From Pyrocephalus nanus (lineage: Eukaryota; Chordata; Aves; Passeriformes; Tyrannidae), in assembly GCA_038380795.1 (NCBI GenBank), contig CM076277.1, forward strand, positions 4,431,501-4,495,500: 64,000 nt of DNA. The letters run 5' to 3'. A model generated the notes under the pieces. That model worked only from the letters and a program-made list of their open reading frames with translations, was not told the DNA's origin and did no database searches. Of this stretch, positions 44,976-57,556 are shown one piece after another (position 1 is the first letter of the stretch; every line of letters begins with the position of its first letter). Made by a program: the position numbers and the translations under genes.

Positions 44976-47900
44976 CTAGATGAATGCAGGCTGGCATGGG
45001 ATCATTTCAGGGGTCTCCTCTTTCTCTTACACCCCACTTACACACTGGCCCCACTGCAGCCTTTCCCATTATCTATCCCCCATGCTGAGGCAGGACATGG
45101 GACAGCACAATCACACTGCAGGCCCTTTTTCTGCTCCCCAAAGCACCAGCAGCCTCCTTTAGCTGTCCTCTGCTGCAGCCCCCCTGAGCACAAAGGGAAG
45201 GAGCCACACTGAGAGCTTGCAATCTCCAGCAAAGGCTCCCGTGCAGATGCAGCAGCCAGCACGGAGCACTCAGAAAGCCTCCCACTGTGGAGAAAAGCAC
45301 CCTGCCAGCACCAGAGGGAAAGTTTTCTGTCTCTACGCTGAACCAGTCCTTTTTGCCAAGTCAAACTGGACCACAGCATCCTCGTGTGGCCACACTGTTG
45401 CATGGGGTTGGGTTCAGTGCTCTGCTCCCCTCCATGAACTGCTGCCCCATGAGCAAAGAGCATCCCACACTCCCAGCCCGCTCCCAGTGGCCTCAGGGCT
45501 GACAGAAAACCCCTCTGCTGATGTCAACACCAATGCATCTCCCCTTGGCATGTATTTATGGGACTGAAGGTGATCAAATCCCTGATATTTGTTAATAAAG
45601 TCCAAGCGAAGTGAGAGCCATCTCTGTGCCCTGGCGGGGACAAACCACAGGCGTCAGAGGGACCGATGATGGATATACTGGGTTTGCTCAGGCTGAATCG
45701 CTCACCAGGGCAGCACAGAAGTCTGGCCAAGCCCAAGCACATCAATCTGCTGGCTCAGGAAGGCTGTGTGGGACTGACCTGTGCCCACAGGGAGCAGCCC
45801 TGGACAGGGATTTTGTCACGGCAGGGGAACGTGAGCGCTGTCGGTGGACGTGTTCACCCTCACAGCCACTTACCCACCATCAGCAGTGCTTTAGTGCTTT
45901 CCACTCCTGTGTTTCATTCCTATCTCCTTTCTTCCCTCACCTCTTTTGGCAAAGGAGACCTGCAGCCACTATCTCAGAGGGAAAGGATCACTGTTTGTCC
46001 CCCTCCATGCAAACAGGGAGAAGAGCCTTCCCTCTCCCAACACACACAGACGGCCCAGCACAGCCGGACGCTGCTGGAAAGTGTCAGTGTCCAATATGTC
46101 CCGAATTTCCCACTGCACCAGCCCAGCTGTAATCAGCTTTGGATTACCATAGTCTTCTAAGACACCAGACTGATAACATCCCTTCTGTTACTGACTCTCT
46201 AAATCTCCCCAGTCACGCAGATGGCTTCCCCACAGCAACCCAGCACCAGGAAGGGAAAAGGATCCCAAAATAGAAAAAAAAAAAGGAGTTAATAATCAGG
46301 TGAAAGCCAGATGCTGTTGCAATGAGCAACTGGGGGCTGGTGTTTTGTTTTTTTTTTTGCAGTAGCACGAAGACCAGAGGATATAAAGTGAAATCAGACG
46401 GCAGTGAATTTAAAAGTGATCGCTTCCCATAATGTATCATTAACCTCTGGAAAATGCTGCTGCAAATTATCTCTGAGGTTTCAGCGGTGCAGGACTCAGG
46501 TTGATCTGACGCTCAGATTGATGGTGAGGAGAACCATGGCCACCTGAAGAACAGGATTAAAAATGCCACTTGAGTTACAAGGGTTTATTTCTCAGGACAT
46601 GGTCTGAGTGTTGTCTGAGCACACGAAGAACTTCCCTTTTATCAACTGTCACCATTTTTTCCCATTCTTCCCTTGAAGCTGCTGGTACATGGGGCAGCAA
46701 GAACATCCTCTGCAGCAGCTGGTCCTGCTCCGGTGTTTCGAGCTGCTTAGTGTGAACTTCTCATTTCTGATTGCCCAGCAAGTCCCCAGAGGCTCCTCAC
46801 CTGAGCTCCTTCTACACCAGGATGCCCTTTGGTCTCCAGCTTCCCAGGAGGTGCCCTTTTCTAAGCAGGAACGTGCTTTGGTGAGGAGCTGCACCCACAC
46901 CAGCACAGCCCATGCACTGCAGGGTCACAGCACACCAAGGTCTGCTCTTCTCTCCATCACAGGTTGGAAAGTGGAGATCCTGAAAATCAACGCTTTCCAA
47001 CACTTCTCATTCCGTTTAATTTTGGGTTTAAACGACAATGCAGAAGGGTTTCCGTCAACCTCGTTGCCTCAAGTGGTAGAACTCAGGTCACATGGTAAAG
47101 AGATGGGCCCCCAAAATAATTGCAGCAGCCACAAAAAAGAAAAAGGTTGATAAATAATTTTTTAATTGTCTGTCTTGCTTGGTGCCTGGGGTACATCCCA
47201 CACCACAGCCACGGGCATGGGGAAGTTCTGTGTGGGACAAACAGCCCCAGCACAGAGTGGCACAAGCCAAGCTGTCTCCCACTCACTCACTCAACTGAAT
47301 GTTGTCCCCAGGGACCATAGTCTGAAGCATAAACTGCTATTTAAGATGCCTCAATCCCAGTGTGAAGAGCTGGGAGAGCAGGTGCTCGAGGTGCCAGTAC
47401 AGAACTGTCTCAGGGGGGCATTTGATCTGTAAAAAACTTCACCCCCCACGTCACATCAGTCACATCAGTGCCTGGGCAGCTCCCAGCGAGCACCACAGGG
47501 GCACGTGGCAAGGCCATCAGTAACAAAGCACTGCACATCCCAGGAATGCTCCTCTGCTGACCCCACACCGGCCACTTGGCATCCTGGCTGAGCACCAAGG
47601 GCAGGGGGCAGCCGGGAACAAAGAACTCACAGCCCAGCCAGGCACAAAGGAAATAAAGGAGGAAAAAAAAGAGCCGACAGAGGATGGTGTGAGAAATTTT
47701 ATAGGCTCTTGCTTTCATCCCACTGCATGGTGAGTGGAAAGGACAAAGGGGAAATCCGGGCTCCTCTGCAGGGACACCGGGGCATGCAGGCTCTGGCATT
47801 GCTGTGCTGCATTTTCCTCCAGCTAAGCCAGCTGGTGGTTTTAAATTCTTTAACATTTCCAAAAGACCGATAAGGTAAATCCTCCAGGCCCCGAGCAAGG

Positions 47901-50820
47901 CTCCCACTGGACCCCACAGGAGTTTCGCCTGAATACCGCAGGATTATTAAAGCCAAAATGCTTCTGTGGATTCAAATCTGAGCCTTCTCACGCACAGCCT
48001 GCAGCTGCAATTTTTGTCAGTGAATGGCCCAAATAAAGCCTTCCTGATTTTCCCCCCATTTTAATATAATTTGTATTTCTCTCCTTGTAATCCAGACAAC
48101 TCTTTTTCTATGCCATTTCACACCAGCATTGAGGATTTACTTTTTGTCCCTCACAAAAGGAAAAAATCAGTTTCTCCACCCTGTGCCCCAAATGTTCCTT
48201 TTCCACCTGAATAAACTGCGGGTGCTCCTTCTGAAGGTGCCAAGATGGACACAGGAAGCACAAAGCTGAGTGGGAAGAGAACAGAAATCTGAGTTCCATG
48301 GCATCACACCCACCTGCCTGGATCCCAGTGGAAATGGAAACACAGCCAGAAAAACAGGAGGGAGTTTTGTATCCACCATCCATGTGTTACACTGCCCAGC
48401 AGAGTACTGCACTCTTGTCCACAGAAGCTACACACAGCTTGGAACTCCTCAGCAGGATGGGAAAACTGTGGTTAATGACACCCTGCAGCAAAAGGTCCTT
48501 CCACTGATTCATCCTAAAACTGCCCACTTGCTCACTCCATCGAGGGACTGCACATGAGCCCACTGGAAGGGACCAACAGGAACAGCTATGGAGCTCCACC
48601 AAATGCTGTCTCCCTCCTGGCAGGTGGACAGGAGGGGAACAGATGCTGATATTTGCTACACCTGTGAATGCACCTCCTGGCCTCGAAATTAGGGAATCCA
48701 CTCACGGAGCAGTTCTGCTCTGAGCAGCTCACTGGCACATCATCAACAACCATCTCTGCTGAAGGGAATTAATTTTTTATTTGGTTTTATTAACCTTCAC
48801 AGATCTGGGCCCGAGACCTACGGTTTACAGCTCACACACAGGAAAGTGTGAAATCACCACATCTCCCTCTTTAAGATATTTGCAATCGTGAAGTGTGATC
48901 TGCCCTGTTAATAAACCCTGGTCCCAAATCCACTGATACAGGGGAATCAATTTCCTAGAAGGTGGGAGAGCCCAGCTGACCCTCCACTGCTGCATCCACC
49001 ACACCACCCTGGGCCTGTTCACAGCAGCTCCAGAGCTCATCCCACATCACCATCTCCCCAGCCTGGGACAGGGACTCATTCCTGGTACAGGAAGCCATCG
49101 CATCTGATTTATTGCATTCAGTAAGGAAAAAGGAATTTAAAAGAGAAGGTCTATCCAGAGGCAAGTGTTGAAATGTTTTTGCATCTCTACCTCCATCCCA
49201 TGAGGTGATTTGGGGCAGTTTGCAGCTATCCCCGGGGCACAGCAGAAGCCAAGAAGCTGCGTTTAAGTGCACCTTAATGATGTGCCCTCCTGCATCCTTT
49301 CAAATACCTGCATCTTAATTACTTCTGAGAACAAATTTCTGACACTGGAAATGCAGCTAAACTAGCTGGGGTGTCTTTCATGCCTTCCTAGCTTATCTTG
49401 GCACTGGTTCCTTCAAAGCAAACCATAAAGCCAAAAACATTTCTTTTAATGCTCTTGATGGGGGTTTGATGTGAGTGGTGGGCTCTTTCATCTGCTGCTT
49501 CTTCAAAAAAGGGATGCAGATAAAAGGATGAAAGGAAAAGGAATCCTCATGCACGTAGATATTGCTCCCAGAGAGTTGCTTGCTCGGCACTGGCTCCATC
49601 GGCACGGCCCTCGCGCTCCCACGTCACTGCTCCAGCTCCCAGCATCCTGTCCTGGTGTCCCCCATGCCAGTGGGACAGGGATCCTCTGTCACAGCCACCT
49701 GCAACATCAAAAGCAAAGGAGTATGCAGGCCAAGCCAACTTGTCCTGCTGGGCCCGGTGCTCAAGCATCTCTTGTTAACACAGTGGAGCCAGGTAGGGTT
49801 TTTTGGGCACTGTGGTCCCACTCCAAGCCAACTCAGGCATTTCCACAGCCTGTCAGCATCTCAGCTCACCTGGATGGTACCAGCACAGCCAGCAGGGCAG
49901 GACAAGGATGCCCCAGTCCCTCATCCCCTCGACCTTTCCCCACAATCTCTCAGTGGTTCACTCACTCTTTGGCTCCACTTGTGTCCTGGAAGGCTGAAGG
50001 CTCAGTGTTCCCAGCAGGAGAGCACAGCTGGGAGGCGAAGGGAGGCTCTTCCATCCCCTTCCCACTAAGGAGCTGAGTTAGCAGGGCCAAACAGCCCAAG
50101 GAGATGGGCCAGGCTAGAGCAGGGCACCCTCCCTACCCCAAAGTCATCTTGTCTCACACTGTTCATGGCAGCACAGGTTTGGATCATCCCCTCGTGCTTC
50201 CCTGAACCCAGGGGCAGCTTCCTCCCCCTGCCACCATTCCCACCCTGGGTACCAGGAAGGATTGCAAGCATGGCCAGAGCAAATCCACCCTTGCATGGCT
50301 TTTGAACAACTCCCTGGGATGGGTCTGTGCTACCTGAGCCCAGCACAGGCCACGGGGAAAGGGGCTGCTTGTTTGTTCTGGCCTGTCTGAGCATCACTCA
50401 GCAGCAGAGAGTGGCCACTCCTCCCACTGACCCTTGTGGGTTCCACCTGTACAACAAGAGCATCAGCCAGGGCCAGGTACTCACATCTCCTTCCTAGGAA
50501 CACCAGGGGAGGGAACAAATGGAAGAGGAAAGATCAGGATGAGAAGATATGGGAGTTGACAGCACTCCCATCTCTCACCACAGGTCTGAGCCTCAGCACT
50601 CATTAAAGCCCTGGGTCTTCAAGTCATGAGCTTAGAAGTGCTAAAAAAACACCCAAAACAACTTCTAATGGAATGGTTACTTGGAGAACAAAGAAGAAGC
50701 ACTTCTGATGAAAAGTGAAAAAAAATCTGTTTTGACTTGAAAATCTTTTGCTGTTGGAAGTGAAACAGAGAGGTAAATATATTTCATTTAGGTTTTATCA
50801 CTACAACTCATTCCAACATT
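44976..50820. other. unique sequence, no gene seen
   Basis: About 5.8 kb has no recognisable gene, mobile element or RNA. Repeat-free AT-rich stretches that might be regulatory lie at about 46270-46450 and 48765-48930. An acceptor-like 'tttttttttttgcag' at 46361 is followed by a 22-codon open frame but no donor. Frames up to 201 codons (49471-50076) overlap with frames on the other strand in the same C-rich DNA. Confidence 0.5.
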
Positions 50821-50916
50821 TGCATAGTATTAAAGTTTTAATATTAATATTGTGCTGCTACATATTATTTAATATAAAAATTAAATATATATATTCAAGT
50901 TAATATTTCATATTCC
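50821..50916. repeat. AT-rich low-complexity sequence
   Basis: About 95 bases are nearly all A and T, with palindromic pieces such as ATTAAAGTTTTAAT and AATATTAATATT. Confidence 0.8.
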
Positions 50917-52069
50917 AAAATCCAAATGGCAAAATCCTTTTGCTCCACCAAATATAAAAGCACCCAGCACTAATTAAAAGTGATCTGATGTTTCTGAGGC
51001 TCAGAACCAAGAGCAGCACCGAATAAATCCAATGAAAAGAAATAGAAATTATGCCAGTAATATCTGTAAGGGCATCTCAAGGGCTCCTCACTGACCTGCA
51101 CTGATGAGGGCACCAGGTAGAAAATGACCCTTGTTGCTCTTCACACCTCTGTGCATCACCCTGTGGAGGCAGAGCAGGAGCTGTGATGAGCACGTAGAGA
51201 AGCAGGACAAGGAGGGATGGCTGATGGTATTTTGCAGGAAAAATGTTATTAGCTGTGTAAACAAGTCATGTCCAGCCAAGGCTCAGCAGCTCTGGGCTGT
51301 CCACGGCAGAGAGTTGGGACCCTATTGCTGTCACTCTCCCTATCCTCTCCCCCAGGCTATAACTGGGATGTATTTCTTAACCCTTTCCATGAGTAGGGTG
51401 AGCATCCCCACAAGAAATCCAGAGGAACTGTGCAATCCTACAGCAAAACCACCATCAGGTCCCAAGTCACCCAGTCTGCCCTGTGCACTATCATGGACAG
51501 CAGAGAAGGGAGCCTCGTGCTGGGAGTGGAGTTCTCAAGCACCCCAAACCCCCCTGCCATGCACTGCTCCTTCAGTTCTACAAGACAGGGGAGAGCCCCT
51601 ATTTCCTTGTAATCCACAGCTTGCTGGACACCAAAACCCCTTGGGGCTACCCAGGATTTACCTCCCCCTGAGCAGAACCACCTACAGCACAGCCCTCGTT
51701 CCTCTCCAGGTCCAAAAAGTCCAGATGTTACAGTCCCCAGAAAAAACTGAGGGGGACACAGAAATTCCCCCAGTTCCTCAAGCCCCTCATCCAGTCAGAG
51801 GTATTCCCTCAGCCCCCTGTTGTTCCAGTGAGTGTCACCTCCAAACCTCTCCTGAAGCCTCAAGCCTGTGTCTTGACCAGCCTGGAGACCACCCTGACTC
51901 CTTTCATGCTGAAGAATCTCTTTGGGGTCACCCAGCACGTGCAGGCAGGACCATGATCATCCTGCCCAGGGCTGGCCAGAGGCTCCTTCCCACCAGGGGG
52001 GAACTGCAGACACACAGAGCTGCTCCACAGGTCCCCCTCTCCCCTCAAGCTCCACATCTCCAAACTCCT
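50917..52069. other. unique sequence holding the longest open frame of the window
   Basis: A plus-strand frame is open from 51131 to a TAG at 52079-52081 (316 codons; first ATG at 51224). The DNA is C-rich and poor in T-A combinations, which lowers stop frequency. The translation is rich in P, S, Q and L with no recognisable domain, signal peptide or repeat. The frame ends in the first unit of the TAAT array. I do not call it a gene. Confidence 0.4.
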
Positions 52070-52320
52070 CTGCTTAATTAGAGGCCAGCTTTGAAGTGCC
52101 TGTGTGCAACCAGACCTAATCTTCAATCTGAATGTATTTAATGGGGCCTGATCTCCGTAATGGCTCTTTCTGAGGCCCCGGATTTCAAAGCAGTTCCACT
52201 TAACGGGACTTTGTCTGGAAGCTGCAACCATGTAATGGGGCCTGGTTTTAAACCAGGAGTGTTTAATAGGATCTGATGTTTAAAGTGCATGCAACTAATT
52301 GCACCTAATCTTCACAATTC
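52070..52320. repeat. decayed tandem array, 31-32 base period, TAAT core
   Basis: TAAT or TAAC cores with similar surroundings occur with their T at 52075, 52139, 52158, 52201, 52233, 52264 and 52296. The last four are spaced 32, 31 and 32, and the earlier gaps are close to multiples of that. Units resemble ttTAATgGGgCCTgAT followed by cTTnAAAG and CAAC. For example 'taatggggcctgatctcc', 'taatggggcctggtttta' and 'taataggatctgatgttt' are clearly related. About eight units can be traced, with two eroded. I do not recognise the family. Confidence 0.7.
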
Positions 52321-52773
52321 TACTTTGCTCCCCATTTCCTGGTGTTTCTTCTCCTCCTTTGCTGCTCTTTCTCCCTCCAGCCCTGAGATTCCCCCATCCC
52401 TGCCATGGCAAATCCCTGCCTCTTCCAGGAACCCCACCAGAGCCACAAGATGCTCTTGCAGGAACCATCCTGAAGCCTTTGAAAACCCTCCAGGGTTTCC
52501 CAGTCCAGCTCTTCATTCCCACTCCACTTATTCTGCTCTCCCCATCTTCTCCTCAAGAGCTCGCCAGGGACACAGGCACAAGCCCTTAATTAAAGGCTTA
52601 TTTTAACAGGAACATGAGGTGAGAAACACCTCAAAGGGGTGCTCTGAGTGGACAAGAACAGGAGGAATTTGTCCTTCATGGCCATGGTCCTGTAGGACCT
52701 TTCAGAAATACTCCTCAGACCCAAGAGAAAAATGCTCTTGACCCCAACTGACCAAAGAAGAGAGAAAACAGAG
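52321..52773. other. unique sequence, no gene seen
   Basis: Pyrimidine-rich on the plus strand at 52320-52560. No gene or mobile element is recognised. Confidence 0.5.
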
Positions 52774-52932
52774 GGTGGTTCTCAGAGAAGCTGTGGCTGC
52801 CCCATCCCTGGAAGTATTCAAGGCCAGGCTAGACAGGGCCCTGAGCAACCTGGGCTAGTGAGAGGTGGCCCCATGGCAGGGGATTGAAATGGGATGATCA
52901 TTAAGATCCTTTCCAACCCAAATCATGCTCTG
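52774..52932 (+). mobile_element. CR1 LINE, 3' end fragment
   Basis: It reads 'ggttctcagagaagctgtgg', 'aggccaggctagacagggcc', 'gagcaacctgggctagtg', and ends 'ctttccaacccaaatcatgc'. The terminal ATTCTATGA units are lost. It is short and inactive. Confidence 0.92.
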
Positions 52933-55305
52933 GTCCGAAGGGCAAGGAAGGATGGAATGTGCAGCTCCACATAGGGCAGCTCCCCCCAGCACCTGCACAG
53001 CCTGAGAGTGAGGACATTTCATATCTCCAGCCCCTTGGATGATGGAGGAACCCTTCCCTTGGAACACTCTCCTACCTCCCTGTGCCAGCTCCAGCACCTC
53101 CCTGGACAGGACAGCCCAGCTGGAGCCATGTCACGGGGTTAGACATCCATGTCTGCCCCGTGCTGCACCTCCACCACCATTCCCAGCTCTGGGTACTCCT
53201 GTGGAATTAATTCACCGTGTTTTATTTGCACTTGAATCCAGCTCTGGCACCGCCCTGAGATTTATGCTCCACACAAGCATTGACAGACAGCAGGGTTGGG
53301 AGGTTAAAGAAGCAGTATTTCCAGAATTTGCATAAAACAAGGGCATTTCATAATTTAGCTGATGCAGATTTGGATAAGATGAAATTGTTGGCCATTTTAT
53401 AATTAGATGGCTAATCATAAAATAACCTTTGCGAGTCATCAAAAACCATTATTATACAAATGAATTCCTGCTCGGTACTAAACTTACTTTACCCTCGTCC
53501 TTGAGGATCAGAGACAGTAAAAGATGACCTTTTTTTGGTGGAATTCATTCTGCAGCCAGCCCCATGGTTTTACTATGTTTTATGGATCACAACTGCCTAA
53601 TCAATAATGCAGTGCTTTCGGGAATGATGTTCTTTCTCGTGTCTCTCTGTCTGGAATTGTTTGGCTGCCTGCTCACAAATCTTCTGACGTGGATTCATGT
53701 TTTGAAGACACCCTTCTCTGCATCTCAGGGCAGATTCATCAGCTGAGATAGAAGGAGTGGGAAGGTTTACTGGGGTAAAAAGAGATGTCGTGGCAAGCAG
53801 GTGGAATCATTGCTCTGGGTTCGCTGGTCGACTTGTCAGGTTAATGGATGGCCCTGGAAAGCCATTAAGTATGCAGCTGCTGGAAGATCCCTTCTGCAGC
53901 AAATAAAAACAAAGCTGAAGCGCCTCTTCCCACATGCCAGTGCTGCTTTTCTCAGAAAACAGGGATAAGAAGGGCAGTTGCTTCAAAGGGACCCCCTCCG
54001 AGCCCAGGACCCCTGTGCACCACCATGCCTGGATGTGGAGGGGATATTTTCTGGAAATTCAAGTTTGCCTCTCCAGGGTTTCCCTGCATTTGATTTCTGT
54101 CCCATTAGGGAGGGACAGATGTGCTGCTCCACAGTTAGAGCTCAAGAGGGGGGGTCCAGGCTGTCCAGCACAGACCTCCACACTCATCTCCCATATCACA
54201 GTGTTTCTCTGCCTCATGGCATTGCTGTGAGAACTCAGTGAGCATCACACAAAAAGACCCTGCACCAGCACTGAGGACTTTCCTTCAGGCCAGTCCTGAC
54301 CCAAAACTCCCATGAAGCTTCAGTAGCACCTTGGGATCCTGCCACTACACTCATCCCTGCAACAACTTCTACAACTCAGACTTTGCTGCAGGATCAAATA
54401 TTGAGGGAAAGAAGCACCTAGAACAGGCACAACTGCTTGGAGGGGAGAAAATCAGCCAAAAAATGCTTGGACATCTATACACCTGGAGGTAAAGATGTAC
54501 TGAACAGCCACGGTCTGCAGGACAGCTCCAGCCCAGCAAAGGGAGTAAGAATGTTCTCTAGGAATAGTTTCTGTAAAATAGAGACACCTGATTCCCGTCC
54601 TCTCAGTTTAAATTTCCATGTCCATTGTAAGAGGAATTGTCTATTGCAGCTCCCCCTACCTTGTGTGCAGGTGTGCTGACCGTGTTTAACTTTGCCACCC
54701 AAGCAAATGTTGGATCTGCTCAGACCCCACAGACAGGCAAGAACGAGAGATGGGTCTGTTGGGGTCTGGCTCATCACACAAATCACCTGAGTCTACATTT
54801 CTCCTCTCAAGATCTCAAAGCACTTTGGCAAACAGTGATTAACCCAAGGCCCACACAGCTCCTCCAGCGGGTGGGGGTGAGCAAATCACCAGCTCACAGC
54901 AGCTACAGCAGCTACAGCAGGGGAGGAGCCACCGAGGAGCACAAGAGGTTCCTAACTCAGAATAGGGCAGATGGGTCACCCCTAAACACACAACCAGCAC
55001 ATTTAGACACCATTTCAGTATAAACTGAACCAAGACCTCATCCCAGGCTCTGCTGCAGCCACTGGGATGAAGCAGGACACTCAGGGACCACCAGGTCAGG
55101 GAGCCCCCAGCAGCAGAGCACCCACAGGCTTCAACATGTGCAGCACAGAGTTTCTGTCGAGCATGAACTGTCTCATCAGCTGTGCAAACAGAGCATTTCA
55201 AGGTCCATCACACAAGCCCCTTCTCACTGCAGTGCACTTATATTTTAATTAGCAGCTTAGGCACTGATTACCCTATTGTTACCCAGCACACTGTGGGCTG
55301 GGGCT
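52933..55305. other. unique sequence, no gene seen
   Basis: No gene is recognised. The stretch at about 53205-53480 is AT-rich, free of repeats and rich in homeodomain-like TAATTA and ATTTGCAT-like motifs, so it may be regulatory. A 9-base tandem repeat (agctacagc) lies at 54898-54920. Confidence 0.5.
54898..54920. repeat. 9-base tandem repeat
   Basis: About two and a half copies of agcagctac. Confidence 0.8.
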
Positions 55306-55665
55306 GGCTGGCTCCCAGCAGGCAGGTAGGCTCCAGGATGGCTCCAGGATGGCTCCAGGAAGGCAGGCTGGCTCCTGGCTGGCTCCAGGAGGGCAGGCTG
55401 GCTCCAGGATGGCTCCAGGAGGGCAGGCTGGCTCCAGGATGGCTCCAGGAAGGCAGGCTGGCTCCAGGATGGCTCCAGGAAAGCAGGATGGCTCCAGGAG
55501 GGCAGGCTGGCTCCAGGATGGCTCCAGGAGGGCAGGCTGGCTCCAGGATGGCTCCAGGAAGGCAGGCTGGCTCCAGGATGGCTCCAGGAAAGCAGGATGG
55601 CTCCAGGAGGGCAGGCTGGCTCCAGGATGGCTCCAGGAGGGCAGGCTGGCTCCCAGCAGGCAGGT
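55306..55665. repeat. minisatellite, 30-base unit with 109-base higher-order repeat
   Basis: The unit is GGCTCCAGGAT, then GGCTCCAGGAG, then GGCAGGCT (30 bases). It is itself built on an 11-base subunit. A variant segment of 49 bases containing 'aagcaggat' recurs at 109-base spacing (units start at 55460 and 55569), which gives a higher-order unit of 49+30+30. The array is bounded on both sides by the same 22-base sequence ending 'cagcaggcaggt' (55306-55327 and 55644-55665). Because 30 is divisible by three and stops are rare, frames are open on both strands and encode simple decapeptide repeats. These are not genes. Confidence 0.95.
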
Positions 55666-57533
55666 TGGGAGCCCATGTTCACTGCCTGGCACCCCTACAA
55701 GGTGCTGTAACTGCACTGCTTGTCACACATCGCTCTTGGGTCTGGGGCAGTGTCCTCAGGGATGAAGGAATGAGGTGAGAAAGGCAGAAAGGAGCTTTCC
55801 CAGAGAGGCTGAGCTGCCCCAGCTCCTGTCTGGAGGATTATCCTGCTGCTGCTGAGGTTAACAATATTCACAGGAAGAGGAAAGCGGCTGGGAAGGACAG
55901 GGGAAGGGATGATGAAGGGGGTAGGAGAGGTTTAATCACCTCAGCAAGGGCCTCGTGACACAGCTCTGCAGAGAGGGGCAGGGTGTCCCCACCCCTGCTC
56001 TGCCACCAGGATTGCAGTGCAGCCATGCAAGGACACTCACAGCTGCCCTTGCAAACCAGGATTTGTGGGTTCCTGAGCCACAGATCACATGTGGAGTTCC
56101 ATTGATCTCCACGTCACAACAACCCTCTGTTGGCCTGTTGGGACATGAGTACCTCAGTTATAATTCATAAAACAACAAGGCTTTGGGGGCTGGGCCACCT
56201 CACCCAAAAGTCAGCAGTTACCTGATCAAGCTAAAGTCTTATTTTTATCCTAAATAAGAGGGATTGAATGAATTGGGCCCGGTGGGGGAAGAAGAGGATT
56301 AAGTACATAACTTTTTTTTTAAAAAAAAAACAACAAAAAACTACTTTAATATGTGGGTCATATATCATTTACTGCAACCCACCTGCCTACATCTGTTCAC
56401 TGCAGCTCAGACATGCACATGATCCTCCTCTAAACCTGGTGCTAATCCTAAAAGCCTAAAAACTGTTGACCCATCATTATTAATTAGCTTGCTGTTACCA
56501 AAACACACAAGAAAGATGATCATGTTATTAATTTCTGTGCTACCTGCTGTGATCCCATCTTGAGCAGGGGGAGCTTGACAGAAAAGCTATGAAAAGACTT
56601 CCCCAGGACTGATTCCCAGGGCAGAATTCCAGGTTGGCTGCAGTCTCCTCCCCAGCACAGGATAGTGTGTCACCATAGCAAGTGTGCAATAAACATAATT
56701 ATAGAAGAAACTTATGATTATTCAGAGGTGCGTGTGGGCATCAGCAAGCACTAAGTGATGTAAAAGCATTTCAGTAACTGCAGCAGTGCGTTCCAAATCT
56801 CCCAGATCCATATTTTATGAGAAGAACAGACGGAGACATGAGCAGAGAGTCCAACAGACCTCCCTCTTTAACCTCAGAGCTGCCACCAAAAGCTCAGGCT
56901 AAGCAGGGTTTACTCACACCTCCTGCCATGGACGTGTCTGAGTGTCACAGAGCCGGTGGCACTCCCAGGTTTGCTTCCAGGAATTTACTTTTCCCTGAGA
57001 AAAAGGTTCACTGATGCCTTCCCACTTTGCTTGGCCTCTCCCACCACCCAATGCAGACGCCCCAGTGGGGAGCAGGATCAGCAGACCCACTGGCAGCAGC
57101 AGATGAACCATTAAAGCTCATCAGGGAGGCTCTCCTGCCTGAGAGGACACCAGGCTCTGTCACACAGCCCCAGCCTTGGCTGGGAGCCCACCTGGGCACA
57201 CTGGACCACGTTTGGGCCCATGGCCCGAGGCTGCCTGCGAGCCCAGGCAGGCTGGGGTTGCATTTGATTCACATTATTTATGGCTTGGGTGATATGAAGC
57301 GGTACCAGGCACACACTCTGCACCACCAAGAGCTGATGTGAATGCCTGGGGCATGTTTCCTAACAGAGCTATTATGGATTTAAATGATAGCATTTTCCAA
57401 ACACTTGCAGCAAGATGCTTTCAAAAGCCCCGTGTGCTAAGCCTTAGCTGAATAGCTGAATGATCTCTTGCAGAGATGGGGACAGAGAAAGGAGGAATTT
57501 AGTTGATTCCTTATCAGCAATAACCAAAATGAC
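55666..57533. other. unique sequence, no gene seen
   Basis: Nothing is recognised apart from a T9-A10 junction at 56312-56330 that forms a perfect AT palindrome. Confidence 0.5.
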
Positions 57534-57556
57534 TTTTTTTTTTTTTTTTTTTTTTT
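57534..57556. repeat. T23 run
   Basis: Twenty-three T residues are followed by CAGG. Together they look like an extreme acceptor site, but no donor or coherent exon follows. Confidence 0.95.

Noticed and set aside
46361..46430. Exon after a poly(T)-CAG acceptor
   Set aside because: The first frame starts with a stop. The open frame ends after 22 codons with no donor.
49471..50076. 201-codon plus-strand frame
   Set aside because: C-rich DNA with overlapping long frames in other frames and on the other strand, and no recognisable motif.
55182..55778. Open frames of up to 198 codons on both strands
   Set aside because: They run through the 30-base minisatellite, whose unit is divisible by three and free of stops. 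The translations are simple decapeptide repeats in several frames at once.
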